Source: Leishmania donovani
Taxonomy: Eukaryota > Euglenozoa > Kinetoplastea > Trypanosomatida > Trypanosomatidae
Assembly: GCF_000227135.1 (NCBI RefSeq)
Contig: NC_018262.1
Span: 305,572-369,571, forward strand
Length of the DNA stretch: 64,000 nt
Reading direction: 5' to 3'
Both the position numbers and the translations under genes were made by a program. Under the pieces are notes generated by a model. That model worked only from the letters and a program-made list of their open reading frames with translations. It was not told the DNA's origin and ran no database searches. Below are positions 10,560 to 19,908 of this stretch, piece after piece; positions within the stretch are counted from its first letter, which is position 1; each line of letters opens with the position of its first letter.

Positions 10560-11390
10560 ATGTCCAGCACGAGCCGCTACCCGGCCCTGCCGAGCCGCAT
10601 GTCCCTCATCGCCTTCAAGACGCGTCTGAAAGGTGCGCAGAAGGGGCACAGCTTATTGAAAAAGAAAGCCGATGCCCTGGCGCTGCGCTACCGGACGGTG
10701 ATGGGTGAGCTGCGCACAGCGAAGCTGGAAATGGCGAACCAGATCAAGGGCTCCTACTTCACCATCACGCAGGCACAGTTCATTGCCGGAGATATTAGCC
10801 TTGCCGTGCAGGAGTCGCTCAAGATCCCGACTTACCGGATGGAGCTGCAGGTGGAGAACATCGCTGGCGTGCAGGTGCCGAGTTTTCACACCCAGAACGA
10901 CGACGCCGTCGACAGCCAAAGCGATGCTGCGACGGAATCGCGCCTGAAGTACGGCAACCCGTACTCCACGGGGGCCGTCACCGGCTCCCTCACAGCTGGT
11001 CTGGGTAAGGGTGGCGAACAGATCAAGGAGGCCTACTCCGCCTTCCGACACACACTCTCGCTCCTCGTCAAGATCGCGTCTCTGCAGACGAGCTGGATTA
11101 CGCTCGACATTGCGCAAAAAGTGACGAACCGCCGCGTGAATGCTCTGGAGAAGGTAGTGATTCCGCGCGTGCAGAACACCCTCAGCTACATCACGTCGGA
11201 GCTAGACGAGCAGGAGCGTGAGGAGTTCTTCCGCCTTAAAATGGTGCAGAAGAAGAAAGTCACGGCAAAGATCCAGCAGACCGCGCGCCAAGCGGAGACA
11301 GCCGGCATCGAGGCGGAGCGGACGCGGAAGCGCAACCTCCTCATTGCCCAGCGCGACGGTGGCGTGGCCGAGGCGGACATGGTGGTGTAA
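10560..11390 (+). CDS. VMA8: V-type proton ATPase subunit D
   Basis: The ATG at 10560 gives 276 residues ending in TAA. The N-terminus carries the family signature: PSRM, then a helix with RLKGAQKGHSLLKKKADAL and LRYR. The C-terminal half has the expected RRVNALEKVVIPR followed by EREEFFRLKMVQKKK. Subunit D is the central rotor stalk of the V1 sector and transmits ATP hydrolysis in the A3B3 head to the membrane ring. It should act on acidocalcisomes, lysosome-like organelles and endosomes. The length is close to the family norm (about 250-260) plus a short C-terminal tail. A longer upstream frame is translation of the GT repeat and is ignored. Confidence 0.97.
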   Translation: MSSTSRYPALPSRMSLIAFKTRLKGAQKGHSLLKKKADALALRYRTVMGELRTAKLEMANQIKGSYFTITQAQFIAGDISLAVQESLKIPTYRMELQVENIAGVQVPSFHTQNDDAVDSQSDAATESRLKYGNPYSTGAVTGSLTAGLGKGGEQIKEAYSAFRHTLSLLVKIASLQTSWITLDIAQKVTNRRVNALEKVVIPRVQNTLSYITSELDEQEREEFFRLKMVQKKKVTAKIQQTARQAETAGIEAERTRKRNLLIAQRDGGVAEADMVV

Positions 11391-11715
11391 AGCAGTAGAG
11401 GGAACACGGCCGCGCACACAAGTTGTTCGAAGCAAAAACGTGTCACTGGGCGAAGTGAAACCGGTAGAACAAGAGGGCCCGCCTCGCCTCCTCCTCCTCC
11501 TCTTACCTTTGCGTAGCTGATGGCTATGGCACATCTCCGTGGTTGGCCAGCCGTTTGATCAACTTTCCCTCTTGGAGTGTGTATAAGTGCAGGTGTGTGC
11601 GTGTGTATTGGTGGTGCTGATTATTGGATTGGGGTGGAGGATGGTGTGTCTGATGGAGTTGTTCTCTTTTTCCGAATGTGTTCCCGGAAGCGGAGCCCTG
11701 ATGCTGGGGGGCGGG

Positions 11716-12319
11716 GAGGTGGCACACCTCAGCGCATGGTATCCAGGCTCCAATGCCCCCACTCTGTGTGTGGGAAAGCTGAGCAGCCCCCTCCCCCCCC
11801 TTCTATCCCCTGCCAATGCTGCACCACCTCTGGTGGTGATGGGGTCAGGTGCCTACGGCGTGGGGAGGTCAGAGCGATGTACCGCCACTGATGTCGGCGG
11901 CGAGGTCCTGGATGGCGCTGCGTCTGAGTTACCTGCGACAGCGAACACGTTTGTGCCATCCCTATGACTAGGCAGAGTGCCAACGTGACTCGGGCGTCTC
12001 CCACCCCCCCCCCGGCCTTCACACCGCCAACTGGTGTGGGGGGCCTGGGCCAACTCGAGGAGGGTGCACCAGGTGGTGGCCGGCATGAGGGGGGAGCGGA
12101 TGTGAGGCGGCCAGCGAGGTAAGGGGGCTGGGTCGAGAGTGTGAGGCAGGGCGCTGTGCATTCACATAACCGAGTCAGCGCACTGCTGTACCGACGTGTG
12201 TCTACCTGCTGCCTCGCACCACGCAATGTAGGGTCTGTGGCAGGCCGGTGTTAGAGTGGGGTTGAGCGCACGCTGTGTGTGGCAGCGAAACGGGCACGCT
12301 GAAAAGGAAAAGCAAAGCA
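11716..12319 (+). mobile_element. SIDER-type short degenerate retroposon, diverged family, copy A
   Basis: About 600 bases that resemble 32974-33537 and 60576-61080 along most of their length. The 5' end (11720-11790) has CACCTCAGCGCATGG and then CCAGGCTCC, matching the hallmark region of the conserved family at 15650. The middle shares CACCTCTGGTGGTGA, GAGCGATGTACCGCCACTGATG-type blocks and the segment GCAGGGCGCTGTGCAT. The 3' end finishes in an A-rich tail after a CACGCTGAAAAGG motif. Known SIDER2 elements lie in Leishmania 3' UTRs and promote mRNA decay; here the host transcript would be V-ATPase D. Assignment to SIDER2 is from memory. Confidence 0.65.
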
Positions 12320-12750
12320 CTTCGAAGCAGAGCTCACCTCCCGCTTCCCTTCCGCCCTCCCCCCCCTCCCTTCCCATGGGGTACTGTACTTAGCGACGGT
12401 GAAAGCACCAGAAGAATTGCACAAGATGTCGAAAAGGGGGGAATCGACATCTTCTAGTCGTTGCATTCCATTCGCAAAGTGCACGCAAGAGCATGTACAT
12501 GGACGCGGAGGAGCTACGCCAGAGAAGCGGCTGGCCCCCGACGGCAGTGCGAAGGGTGCACCACCGTGCGCTACGGTGACGAGGCACCATAGCACATCAT
12601 GGCTTCCAGCTAGTGTGGCACTAGCTGTGCATCTTTTTCACTCCCAACCGACGGGGAGGCGTCCCACATGACTCCGTCCATCCGTGGCCTTTTTCTTCTG
12701 CTTGTCCAGCAGCGCCCCTTTCTTGCGTTCCTCCTCTACCCTCTTTAACG

Positions 12751-12771
12751 TATATACATATATATATATAT
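12751..12771. repeat. TA-rich microsatellite
   Basis: A short alternating TATATACATATATATATATA run in otherwise C/T-rich spacer. Confidence 0.85.
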
Positions 12772-13285
12772 CCGCTACGCTGCTGCATCCATCATCCGCA
12801 GTCTCGCTTGTTTATTGTTTTGCTTCACAGGCCAGCCAAGCCTCCGTTTCAGCGTTCTTTTACTCTTCGCGTTCGCACCGGTTGCCGGCCATCTCGTACA
12901 ACGCGGCCTGCTCGCCACCACCACCACCACCCCCTCTCTCTGAACCTTTCCCCTTCCCTCACCGCATTTCCTGCCTGCTCTTCAGCCCCCTCCACTACGC
13001 TCCTCTTTCTCGCAGCCTCCCCGCTTAATCGCTCTCCGTCGCATCACAAAAGAAACGAACACAGAACAAAGAATTCAAGAAACAGGTGAAGGCTCGCATA
13101 GTCACGCACACAAACCAAACAAGAAGGCTGAAAGGGAAAGACAGCAAAGGGAGATTTCCGCCTGGCTGATTGGACTCCACCGCGCTTCCTCACCCACCCA
13201 CCACCCACCCCTTCCTTGCGTGTTTGTTCTGCCTTTAACACTTTTTTTTTTACTTCCTGCCTCTTGCGCATATATATTACTGTCT

Positions 13286-13329
13286 ACATATATATATATA
13301 TACATATATGTATATATATATATATATAT
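13286..13329. repeat. TA/CA microsatellite
   Basis: About 44 bases of alternating TA with single C and G interruptions. It lies between two pyrimidine-rich tracts in the 5' flank of the EEP-family gene. Confidence 0.9.
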
Positions 13330-13558
13330 CCTGCCTTTTCTCTCTTTGCCGTTGTTGATGTGTGCTGGGTGATCGCATGCCTATCGCTGGCTGTGTGCTT
13401 GTGTGCATTTTTTCTTATTACTGCTCGTCTGTTTTCTCTCCACTTCCGCACGCATTCTGTGGTGCTGCGTATTTCGTACGAAGTCTGTCGCCTCCTGTCG
13501 CCCCTGCCCTCCTCTCCCACCACCGCTAATCCCTTTTCGGCCGCTGTCGCACACCACT

Positions 13559-15154
13559 ATGCCCATCTTCGATAACAAAAATGATGAAAAGGTTCTCAAA
13601 GTCATGAAGACGGGGGACCTACTGCATTACGACTATCGCCCCGCTGATAAGCATTGCGGCAGTAGAGCCAAGCTTAGTGACACGTTCCGCGTGGTGCAGT
13701 GGAATATCGAGCGCGGCGTCAAGCTGGATGCTATTATCGCGGACTTGAAGGCGCTTCACGCTGACTTCATTGTGCTGCAGGAGCTCGACATCAACTGTCG
13801 CCGCTCCAACTACGCAAATGTGCCAAAAGAAATAGCCAAGGCCCTAGAAGCCGAGCTTTACTTTGCGTGCGAATTCCAGGAGCTTGACTCAAGCCTACGG
13901 GCCCCTGTGAACGCCGTCGGTCCGCGTTCGCAGCCGGCGCTGGAGCCGGAGACGCCACCAAACTCTGGGAGAAGCGGGAGCAGCACCCGCAAGCCGGCCA
14001 AGAACCACCACTTCCACGGCAACGCAATCCTCAGTCGCCATGCCACGCTGCGCGAGCCAACCGTGATTCCGCTCACCAGCCCCTTCGTGTGGGACGAGGC
14101 GGGTGATTGGTACAAAGAGCCGCGCCTAGGGTTCCGCAGTGCCCTGCGTGTCCGCATTGACGCGGTAGACCGCACCTCGGTCCACATGGCGCCACTGTAC
14201 ATCTACTGCTGCCATTTTGAAGTGTTTTGCGGGGGCCTCGCGCGTGTGAGGCAGCTCGCGGACTGCATGGCGGACATGCAGCGTATCGCACACGTGTCAA
14301 CAGCGTTGAACGGGGCGCGTTCGCGGCATCCAGCCTTCCTCCTTGCCGGGGACTTAAACACCATCGCACACGGTATTGTGCGCTTAAGTCGGCGCTACGC
14401 AACCGATCGACTCCGCTGGCTCAGCTTCGGCGAGGTGGAGGCGTGCTGGCTGCAGCGCAAGGTGTTAGGGCGCAACATGCAGTTCCTGCAGGCCGGCTGC
14501 TGCCCTCTCTCGTACCACTTCCTGGCAGGCGCCGCCTCGCGTGTGCATCAGTTCTTGTGCAACAACTCACTGGTATGGCAGTACGTTTACGGCTTCACAA
14601 GATCGGAACAGGATCGCATGTCAAATGTGCACCTCTGTCTGTACGACCCGTCTGACAAGTTCGCCTCCATTACGCTAGACAACCCAGCCTACTACGGCTT
14701 CGCGCGTGGAAAGCTTGACTGGATACTGCTGAGCAATCTGCAGCCACGCCCATTCCGCACCGCCTGCAACGGGGCTGAGCCGATCGACATCGCTCTCTTG
14801 GAGAGGAACGGCAGCATCCTCACCACCTCCTACTCCGCCCGCTACCTCCACTCCATCTACGACGGCTCACACGACAAGGCGCGCGAGGCGTCGGTGCAGT
14901 CTAATGAAGCATCAGCGGAGTGCGTGCCGCAGGACGGCTACCTTCTCTTCAACGAAAACTACACCGCCAGCGATCACCGCGGGCTCGTCATGACAGTGCG
15001 ACAAAACAGTGGGCGACCACAAGACGTCTACCCGTCAAAAGGCGCCCCGTACACAGCCACCTGGACAGTGGTCGGCTTCTTCATCCTGACACGTGCTGTG
15101 CCCGTCGTCGCAGTCGCGCTGGGACTCTATCACACACACAAGATGTTGCACTGA
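13559..15154 (+). CDS. Endonuclease/exonuclease/phosphatase (EEP) family protein with C-terminal anchor
   Basis: The first ATG in frame is at 13559 (531 residues, TGA stop); the open frame upstream has no ATG. All catalytic signatures of the DNase I / EEP fold are present in order: WNIERG at residue 48, QELD with the metal-binding Glu at 75, HGNAILS near 156-162, GDLNT at 264-268, LDWILL near 385 and SDHRG at 471-475. An insertion of about 35 Ser/Pro-rich residues lies between the second and third motifs. Near the C-terminus, residues about 502-522 form one hydrophobic segment followed by a short basic tail, so it looks tail-anchored with the catalytic domain in the cytosol. The substrate (phospholipid, phosphoinositide or nucleic acid) cannot be told from sequence. 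Confidence 0.9.
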   Translation: MPIFDNKNDEKVLKVMKTGDLLHYDYRPADKHCGSRAKLSDTFRVVQWNIERGVKLDAIIADLKALHADFIVLQELDINCRRSNYANVPKEIAKALEAELYFACEFQELDSSLRAPVNAVGPRSQPALEPETPPNSGRSGSSTRKPAKNHHFHGNAILSRHATLREPTVIPLTSPFVWDEAGDWYKEPRLGFRSALRVRIDAVDRTSVHMAPLYIYCCHFEVFCGGLARVRQLADCMADMQRIAHVSTALNGARSRHPAFLLAGDLNTIAHGIVRLSRRYATDRLRWLSFGEVEACWLQRKVLGRNMQFLQAGCCPLSYHFLAGAASRVHQFLCNNSLVWQYVYGFTRSEQDRMSNVHLCLYDPSDKFASITLDNPAYYGFARGKLDWILLSNLQPRPFRTACNGAEPIDIALLERNGSILTTSYSARYLHSIYDGSHDKAREASVQSNEASAECVPQDGYLLFNENYTASDHRGLVMTVRQNSGRPQDVYPSKGAPYTATWTVVGFFILTRAVPVVAVALGLYHTHKMLH

Positions 15155-15383
15155 GACAACGGCGTCGCACATTTGTCCTCGATGGTGGTGGAGCACCGCC
15201 GTGCATTATTTTTTGTTGTTTCCCTCCCCCCTCCCCCGCCCCCACATGACACATGTGCGGCCGTGACTCAAATGCTCCTCAGTCACCAGATGCGTAGCTA
15301 GGATGTGCGCGTGCACGTATATCTGCGCAGCTGCGGAAACAAACGGCAAGGTGCAATAGAAGGAAAGCTAAACAACTGAAAAA

Positions 15384-15424
15384 GCACACAAAGCCTCCGA
15401 GGACGGCGTGGAGGCTTTGTGTGC
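15384..15424. repeat. Perfect 15-bp inverted repeat (hairpin)
   Basis: GCACACAAAGCCTCC at 15384-15398 is exactly complementary to 15410-15424, with an 11-base loop. It lies about 230 bases after the stop of the EEP gene, inside its probable 3' UTR, so in RNA it would form a very stable stem. No T-run follows closely enough to call it a bacterial-type terminator, which is not expected here anyway. Confidence 0.9.
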
Positions 15425-15649
15425 GTAGAAAGAGCGAAGCAGAAGTGTCTGTGTGTCACCGTCTGTTCGAACTTCTTTTTTTTTGTCGTCCTTTTCTATT
15501 TTTTTTTTCCTTTCTTCATGACTTCTGCTCGTCCGCGCATCTCGCAGTCCCTGCGTGCTTTCAGAATTTAGAGCTACTGCGTCCCCACACTCCACACCGT
15601 CACCAACCTCCCCCGTCATCCTTAGGCTAAGCCCATCCCCACCCTTGTC

Positions 15650-16050
15650 GCCGGCCACCTCAGTGCGTGATAGCAGGACCTAGTTACTCACACTCTCTGT
15701 TGGGAAGCCAAGAGCCTGCACAGCCTGCCCAAGGGTAACAGCTGCAGGCTCTTGGTGCCGGCAGGACAGGCCTGGGCGGGCGCCGTGCGGAAGAGACTTG
15801 CGATCATGGCCACGTTTGGACCAGCCCACTACGGATCGTGTCGGCGATGCGCTGATGCCGAGTGCAGCCCGTGGCCTGGACTACGCTGTATGCAGTAGAA
15901 CTGCAGTTGGCCGTACGACGCCAAACGGTGTTGGGCGGCCCGGCTCCTTGGCACAGCCGTAGCGCACCAGAGGTAGGTGAGCTGTGATTGGATGCGTATA
16001 TCTTTTCACTTGCTCGTGGTGGTGAAAGGAGCACGTTGATAGCATAAAAG
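15650..16050 (+). mobile_element. Conserved SIDER-like retroposon, copy 1
   Basis: It starts at GCCGGCCACCTCAGTGCG and ends after a GCACGTTGA motif in a short A-rich tail. The 5' 75 bases resemble, from memory, the 77-79-nt hallmark of ingi/L1Tc-clade retroposons of trypanosomatids. The body is identical to copy 2 at 28891-29290 for about 325 bases except three base positions. It contains a 13-bp perfect inverted repeat (CCAAGAGCCTGCA at 15708-15720 with 15743-15755) whose loop dinucleotide (15731-15732) is AA. It encodes no protein of its own and lies in the 3' region of the EEP gene. Confidence 0.8.
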
Positions 16051-16135
16051 CACATCTCCGATGTCGAATGTCTCTTTTCCCGTGTTGCTCTTGTTATCCC
16101 GCCAGCTGACGCTCTCCCCTTTTTTTTTCCGTCGC

Positions 16136-16378
16136 ATGCTCTCCGTCCAAAAGAAGAACGGTAATACATGGACGATCTCCTCGTCGGTGTCTTCCTTCGT
16201 AAGCTGCACCGTCGCTTTCTCGGTGCTTGTTTTCGGGCTGATGCTCATTGTGTCCGTGGTCGTGTCGAGTGGTTCGTTTCTGACCCCCTCATCCGCTCTC
16301 CTTGATTCAGGGCGGGGGTTTTTGGAGGAGGGAAGATGGGACTTCCTGTCCCGAATGGTGGCAACAGCGGCGTTATGA
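16136..16378 (+). CDS. Possible small membrane protein (80 aa), doubtful
   Basis: The ATG at 16136 follows a T-rich tract and opens 80 residues with one clear hydrophobic segment (VAFSVLVFGLMLIVSVVVSS). An in-frame ATG at 16061 would add 25 residues. Base composition is less GC3-biased than the neighbouring genes, and the ORF starts just after the tail of the retroposon, so it may be chance. No family was recognised. Confidence 0.2.
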   Translation: MLSVQKKNGNTWTISSSVSSFVSCTVAFSVLVFGLMLIVSVVVSSGSFLTPSSALLDSGRGFLEEGRWDFLSRMVATAAL

Positions 16379-17737
16379 TGGCACGGTTGATTGATCGGAG
16401 ATCATCGGGCACGGTCGAGGCAGCTCTTCACGCCGCTTCTTCCAGTGCACCACAGACTTGTGAAAATCTGTGATTGTGCATCGTTCTCGGTTAGTATTCG
16501 CTCCATCCCTCAATACACTTCCTATGCGATACAGGGCAGAAGAAAAAAGGAGAGTAGCCAGACGGTGACGGTATTCCCCTTCGTGTATGCGTGTGGCATC
16601 GCCGCCATGCCCTTAATATGAGAAAGAGAGGGAGAAGGCAGGACGGCCAGTGGCGGCGGCTCGATACAAAGGCGCAACGGCGAATGATGATCACCATGCT
16701 ACCCCCCCCCATCTTCGTTCCCTCATCGTACCCTGCCCCACACCACTCGCTCGTCTTGCCTCAGCGCATCTCCACGTGTACATGCACCGTTTCATTTGTT
16801 TTGAAGCTGTCGTCGGTTTTCCTGTTCTGCGGTGCTTTTTCTTTGTGGGTGTTTCGTTCGTTGATATCTTTCTGATAATGATCATTCATCGACGCCCACA
16901 GCTCTAAGGATGTGCGCACGTGCACGCCCCACACAAACCATTGCCACGTATTCCGCACACGTGCGCTAAAGAGCGCACAGCTTTGAATACATGTGGCTGC
17001 GTATTATTAGTTACCTGCGTGGTTGCCGATGACTGTTTTCCTACCAAGAGAGACAATCGGAATGGAGCACGCAACCCTTCTCCACCCACCCCACCCCCTT
17101 CTCTCTCCTCCTTTCCATCTCAGCACGCACGTAGATGCTGTCGCGAATGAGGAGAGCCCAGCGAAGGGAAACGGAGAGGGACAAACAGTATTAACCCAAT
17201 AAAGCGATCTGTAGTGTCGGTGCCCCGTCCATACTCTCTGTCGTTGTTGTTGTACCCCCCCCTCTTCTTCCCCTTCTCCTCTTTGTCTTTCTACTTGTCT
17301 TGTGTGCGCTGCTGTGCATTTCGCGTTTGCTTCTCCGCCTCGTCGGCTCCTGCCTGCTCGCTGATGCCTCGCTGATCTTTCCTTTCTGAGTGTTGTACGC
17401 CATGGGCATACATGTACGAAGCACACGAAAAAAAAAACGCGCAAGAAGAAGAACGACTGGTTCTTGTCGGCGCCTGCCACGTGCTTTGCCTCGCCGAGTC
17501 ACGGCCCGAAGTCGTCGCAGTCGCGCGGATGCACGCCGCCCTTCCGCGCTCTGTGTGTCCCTCCTATACATAACTCATCTCAGCTTTGAGTCACCATCTG
17601 CAACCACTCCCCACCCTCCTGAACGCTGCTCCACCCCTCTGCAACAGGCACAAGCACAGCTGACTGAACCACCGAGGAGCGCCACACCGAGCTATTCCCC
17701 CCCCCACCCCTTCCCACCATCAAAGCCAACGGACAGC

Positions 17738-19273
17738 ATGCCCCGGCTCTCATTCTGGGCCGTTGGTATGCTTGCCGGCTTTGGGGTAACATATGGTGGT
17801 TACTATCGTGTCTACGTGCCACAGCGAGCTGCGAAGCTGGCGGCCGACCAGCGGTTAGAGCAGTGCAAGTTGCCGTATCAAGACGCCATTCGCGCCTATT
17901 CCCGGCTGCAGAGAGCCGTCGAGCAGCAGGTCGCTATTGCGTCTTCTCTCCCGTCATCGTCGGCGGGCGCGCGACCGGACACCTCGGCGTGGCACACCAA
18001 TGGGGAAAAAATTCGTTTCTTCTGCGATGTGCAGCGCATGCGGGCCCTGCTCCTGGGTCTCCCACACCACCTCATCACCGAGAAGGACCTGCGCGCAAAG
18101 CTTCAGCAACTGTCCGTCTGGGAGTCGCAGCACTGCACAGAGCTCAACTTTCGATCGGCTCCTCTTAGCTTTTCGCAAACGCTGCGGTCCTCTGCGTGCT
18201 TTGTGATCTACCTGCTCTGCTTCCGCGTGCTCAGCCCGCTGCTGAGGGCGTGGGACAGCTCTGGCGGTTGGCAAGCCCGGCTCCAACACAGCGTGTCCAC
18301 TCGTATCGTCGAAGCCTTGGAGATAAAGGTGCTGCTAACAGTTGCAGACTGTGAGTCGCTCAGCGGCAGCAGTGAAGCCGCCGGCGGGCCGTCTCGCGGC
18401 TACATCACCCTCAACACAACGCACTGGATCGAAGAGGTTGGTTTCTGGGCCTGCACCAACAACCCACTCCTGCATCGCAGGCCCGCCAGCCCGCCGGCAG
18501 CTGTGGGGCGTCAGGGCGTGGACAGCTGTCACGTGGAACTCCTGCGCGGTTTCCCCATCACGGCATGCTCCTCAAATGCCGCGCCGCAGGATGGTGGCGT
18601 ATCGAGCTTCACCTTACCGGCGCTGCGGCAGCGGTGGTGCGACCTGCTCTGGTGTGGCCCTTCTGCTTCGGCGACCGCGTACACTACGGCGTATGCTGAG
18701 CACTGGCGTCGGCTGGAGGCGCGGCAGCGGGAACGCCTGTCAAGGACAACTGAAGGTGGCGAAGCGGCGTCGCTGATGACGGCGGCTGACGTCTCTCTCG
18801 GGTACCCAGTGCTCTCCTGCACCAGCCAGCTCGAGTGCGCTGTCGGCCATGAGGCGTACTACATCCCTGTGGGGATCAGCGGCTTGCCGCACGTCTTGTA
18901 CGTGGACGCGGCGCATGCGAAGCCCGATGTGCGACCGCGGCGTACGCGCGAGGAGACGTACGCTCGCGTGCAGCAGGCACAATTCGCACACGCCTCCTCT
19001 GCAGTGTCCGCGAAGCGCGCACCAGCTGATTCGACGATCGCGGCAGTGCCACAAACGCCGTCCAGGTTGCACGAGTGGCAAGCCCACCGCGGCTTTCCAT
19101 GCTGGTGCCGGGCATGGTGGGGCGGTGTCTACGGCGGCGGTCCTCGTCGCTCGAGCACCACCCTTCACTACCACCTTGGCAGCGCGAGCACGGCGGCCGA
19201 GTACGCGAGTGCCGCCATCGCGGCCAGCCAAGCTGCAGAAACCTTCACTGCCGCCGCTACCTCCGCGGTGTGA
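17738..19273 (+). CDS. Hypothetical membrane protein with PEX3-like layout
   Basis: The ATG at 17738 gives 511 residues. An upstream in-frame ATG at 17402 is disfavoured because the intervening stretch is pyrimidine-rich and reads as low-complexity Arg/Ser/Pro. Residues 5-22 form a Gly-rich hydrophobic segment followed by YYRVYVPQR, i.e. an N-terminal membrane anchor with a cytosolic body. Around residues 115-170 come KLQQLSVWESQ (Trp128), LSFSQTLRSS and a second hydrophobic helix. This order (anchor, charged helix, Leu/Trp motif, S-F-x-x-T/R-x-x helix) recalls the peroxisomal biogenesis factor PEX3, which docks PEX19 and would act in glycosome formation. The similarity is weak and judged by eye only; the safe call is hypothetical membrane protein. 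Confidence 0.75.
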   Translation: MPRLSFWAVGMLAGFGVTYGGYYRVYVPQRAAKLAADQRLEQCKLPYQDAIRAYSRLQRAVEQQVAIASSLPSSSAGARPDTSAWHTNGEKIRFFCDVQRMRALLLGLPHHLITEKDLRAKLQQLSVWESQHCTELNFRSAPLSFSQTLRSSACFVIYLLCFRVLSPLLRAWDSSGGWQARLQHSVSTRIVEALEIKVLLTVADCESLSGSSEAAGGPSRGYITLNTTHWIEEVGFWACTNNPLLHRRPASPPAAVGRQGVDSCHVELLRGFPITACSSNAAPQDGGVSSFTLPALRQRWCDLLWCGPSASATAYTTAYAEHWRRLEARQRERLSRTTEGGEAASLMTAADVSLGYPVLSCTSQLECAVGHEAYYIPVGISGLPHVLYVDAAHAKPDVRPRRTREETYARVQQAQFAHASSAVSAKRAPADSTIAAVPQTPSRLHEWQAHRGFPCWCRAWWGGVYGGGPRRSSTTLHYHLGSASTAAEYASAAIAASQAAETFTAAATSAV

Positions 19274-19908
19274 TTGTGTAGACACACTGCAGATGAAGTG
19301 GGGAAAGGGCAAGCGGGGAGGTGGCAACGCCGTCGGCGCCGTGCTAGTCATTACATCCACTCGCATGCACACAGAAGTCATGGGTCTCTCTCTGTGTCTG
19401 TGCACGAAATAGTCAAGAAGCAACCACAGGGTAGCCGAGGTGGTTTAAGGGCCGTGCGTGGGTGCCTGATGCCAACAGGTGCAGCGACACCCCTCTTTTC
19501 TTCCCTCATTTTATTGTTGCTGCTCCTCTCAGCTTTTTGCCTGGCGCTCCTGCATGCTCTCTCGCGAAGGCTCATCTTCGTGACGTATGCCTGACCAGCC
19601 ACCTCTCCTCCCCCGCGCCTGCCTCCCTGATCGTTTGAACGCTTTCACGCACGCGCACGTGTATGTGCGGGTGACTTTCTCGTGCAATGCAGCACCCTCC
19701 CACCCACCACCACCATCACCTTTTGCTCTCACCTTCCGCGCGGAACCCTCCTCTCTGGCGAAAGAGGGAGGGAGTGCTGTGGTGTCATCGTTGCCGCCCC
19801 CACACAGGGAGGAACACCCTTGAGAATCAGATTTGCTGCTATGGAAGCCGTCAGCGCCGGCCCCACTCACAACTTCTTCCATCGCGCCCACAAGTGTTCT
19901 CACTCCTA
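19274..19908. other. Intergenic region / UTRs, no gene seen
   Basis: C/T-rich tracts occur at 19490-19540 and 19595-19625, with a CACCACCACC run near 19700. The frame of the SET gene is open back to an ATG at 19687, but that part reads His/Pro-rich low complexity and is more likely 5' UTR. Confidence 0.5.

Larger units (their letters stand above)
11391..13558. other. Intergenic region containing SIDER-type element and TA repeats
   Basis: It holds the 3' UTR of V-ATPase D, the diverged retroposon at 11716-12319, two TA-rich runs (12751-12771 and 13286-13329) and C/T tracts (12918-12945, 13495-13530) that precede the next gene. No coding-like ATG frame was seen. Confidence 0.6.
15155..17737. 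other. Intergenic region with hairpin and conserved retroposon copy 1
   Basis: It contains a perfect 15-bp inverted repeat (15384-15424), the conserved retroposon 15650-16050, a possible short membrane ORF (16136-16378), and strong pyrimidine tracts at 17240-17300 and 17610-17710 ahead of the next gene. The frame of the next gene extends upstream to an ATG at 17402, but that part reads through these tracts and is more likely 5' UTR. Confidence 0.55.

Noticed and set aside
15804..16169. Minus-strand frames of about 120 codons repeated in retroposon copies 1-3 (also 29045-29404 and 59090-59617)
   Set aside because: The shared protein sequence arises only because the repeats are nearly identical; the starts lie in unrelated flanks, and the elements run in the plus sense from hallmark to A tail.
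17402..17737. N-terminal extension of the PEX3-like protein from ATG 17402
   Set aside because: It translates two pyrimidine tracts into Arg/Ser/Pro low complexity and would bury the membrane anchor 112 residues inside; more likely 5' UTR.
18740..19423. 227-codon minus-strand frame opposite the PEX3-like gene
   Set aside because: Overlaps the plus-strand gene for most of its length; composition is that of a complementary-strand shadow.
19687..19908. N-terminal extension of the SET protein from ATG 19687
   Set aside because: His/Pro/Arg low complexity from spacer sequence; the start at 19909 has a better organellar-type N-terminus. Not fully excluded.
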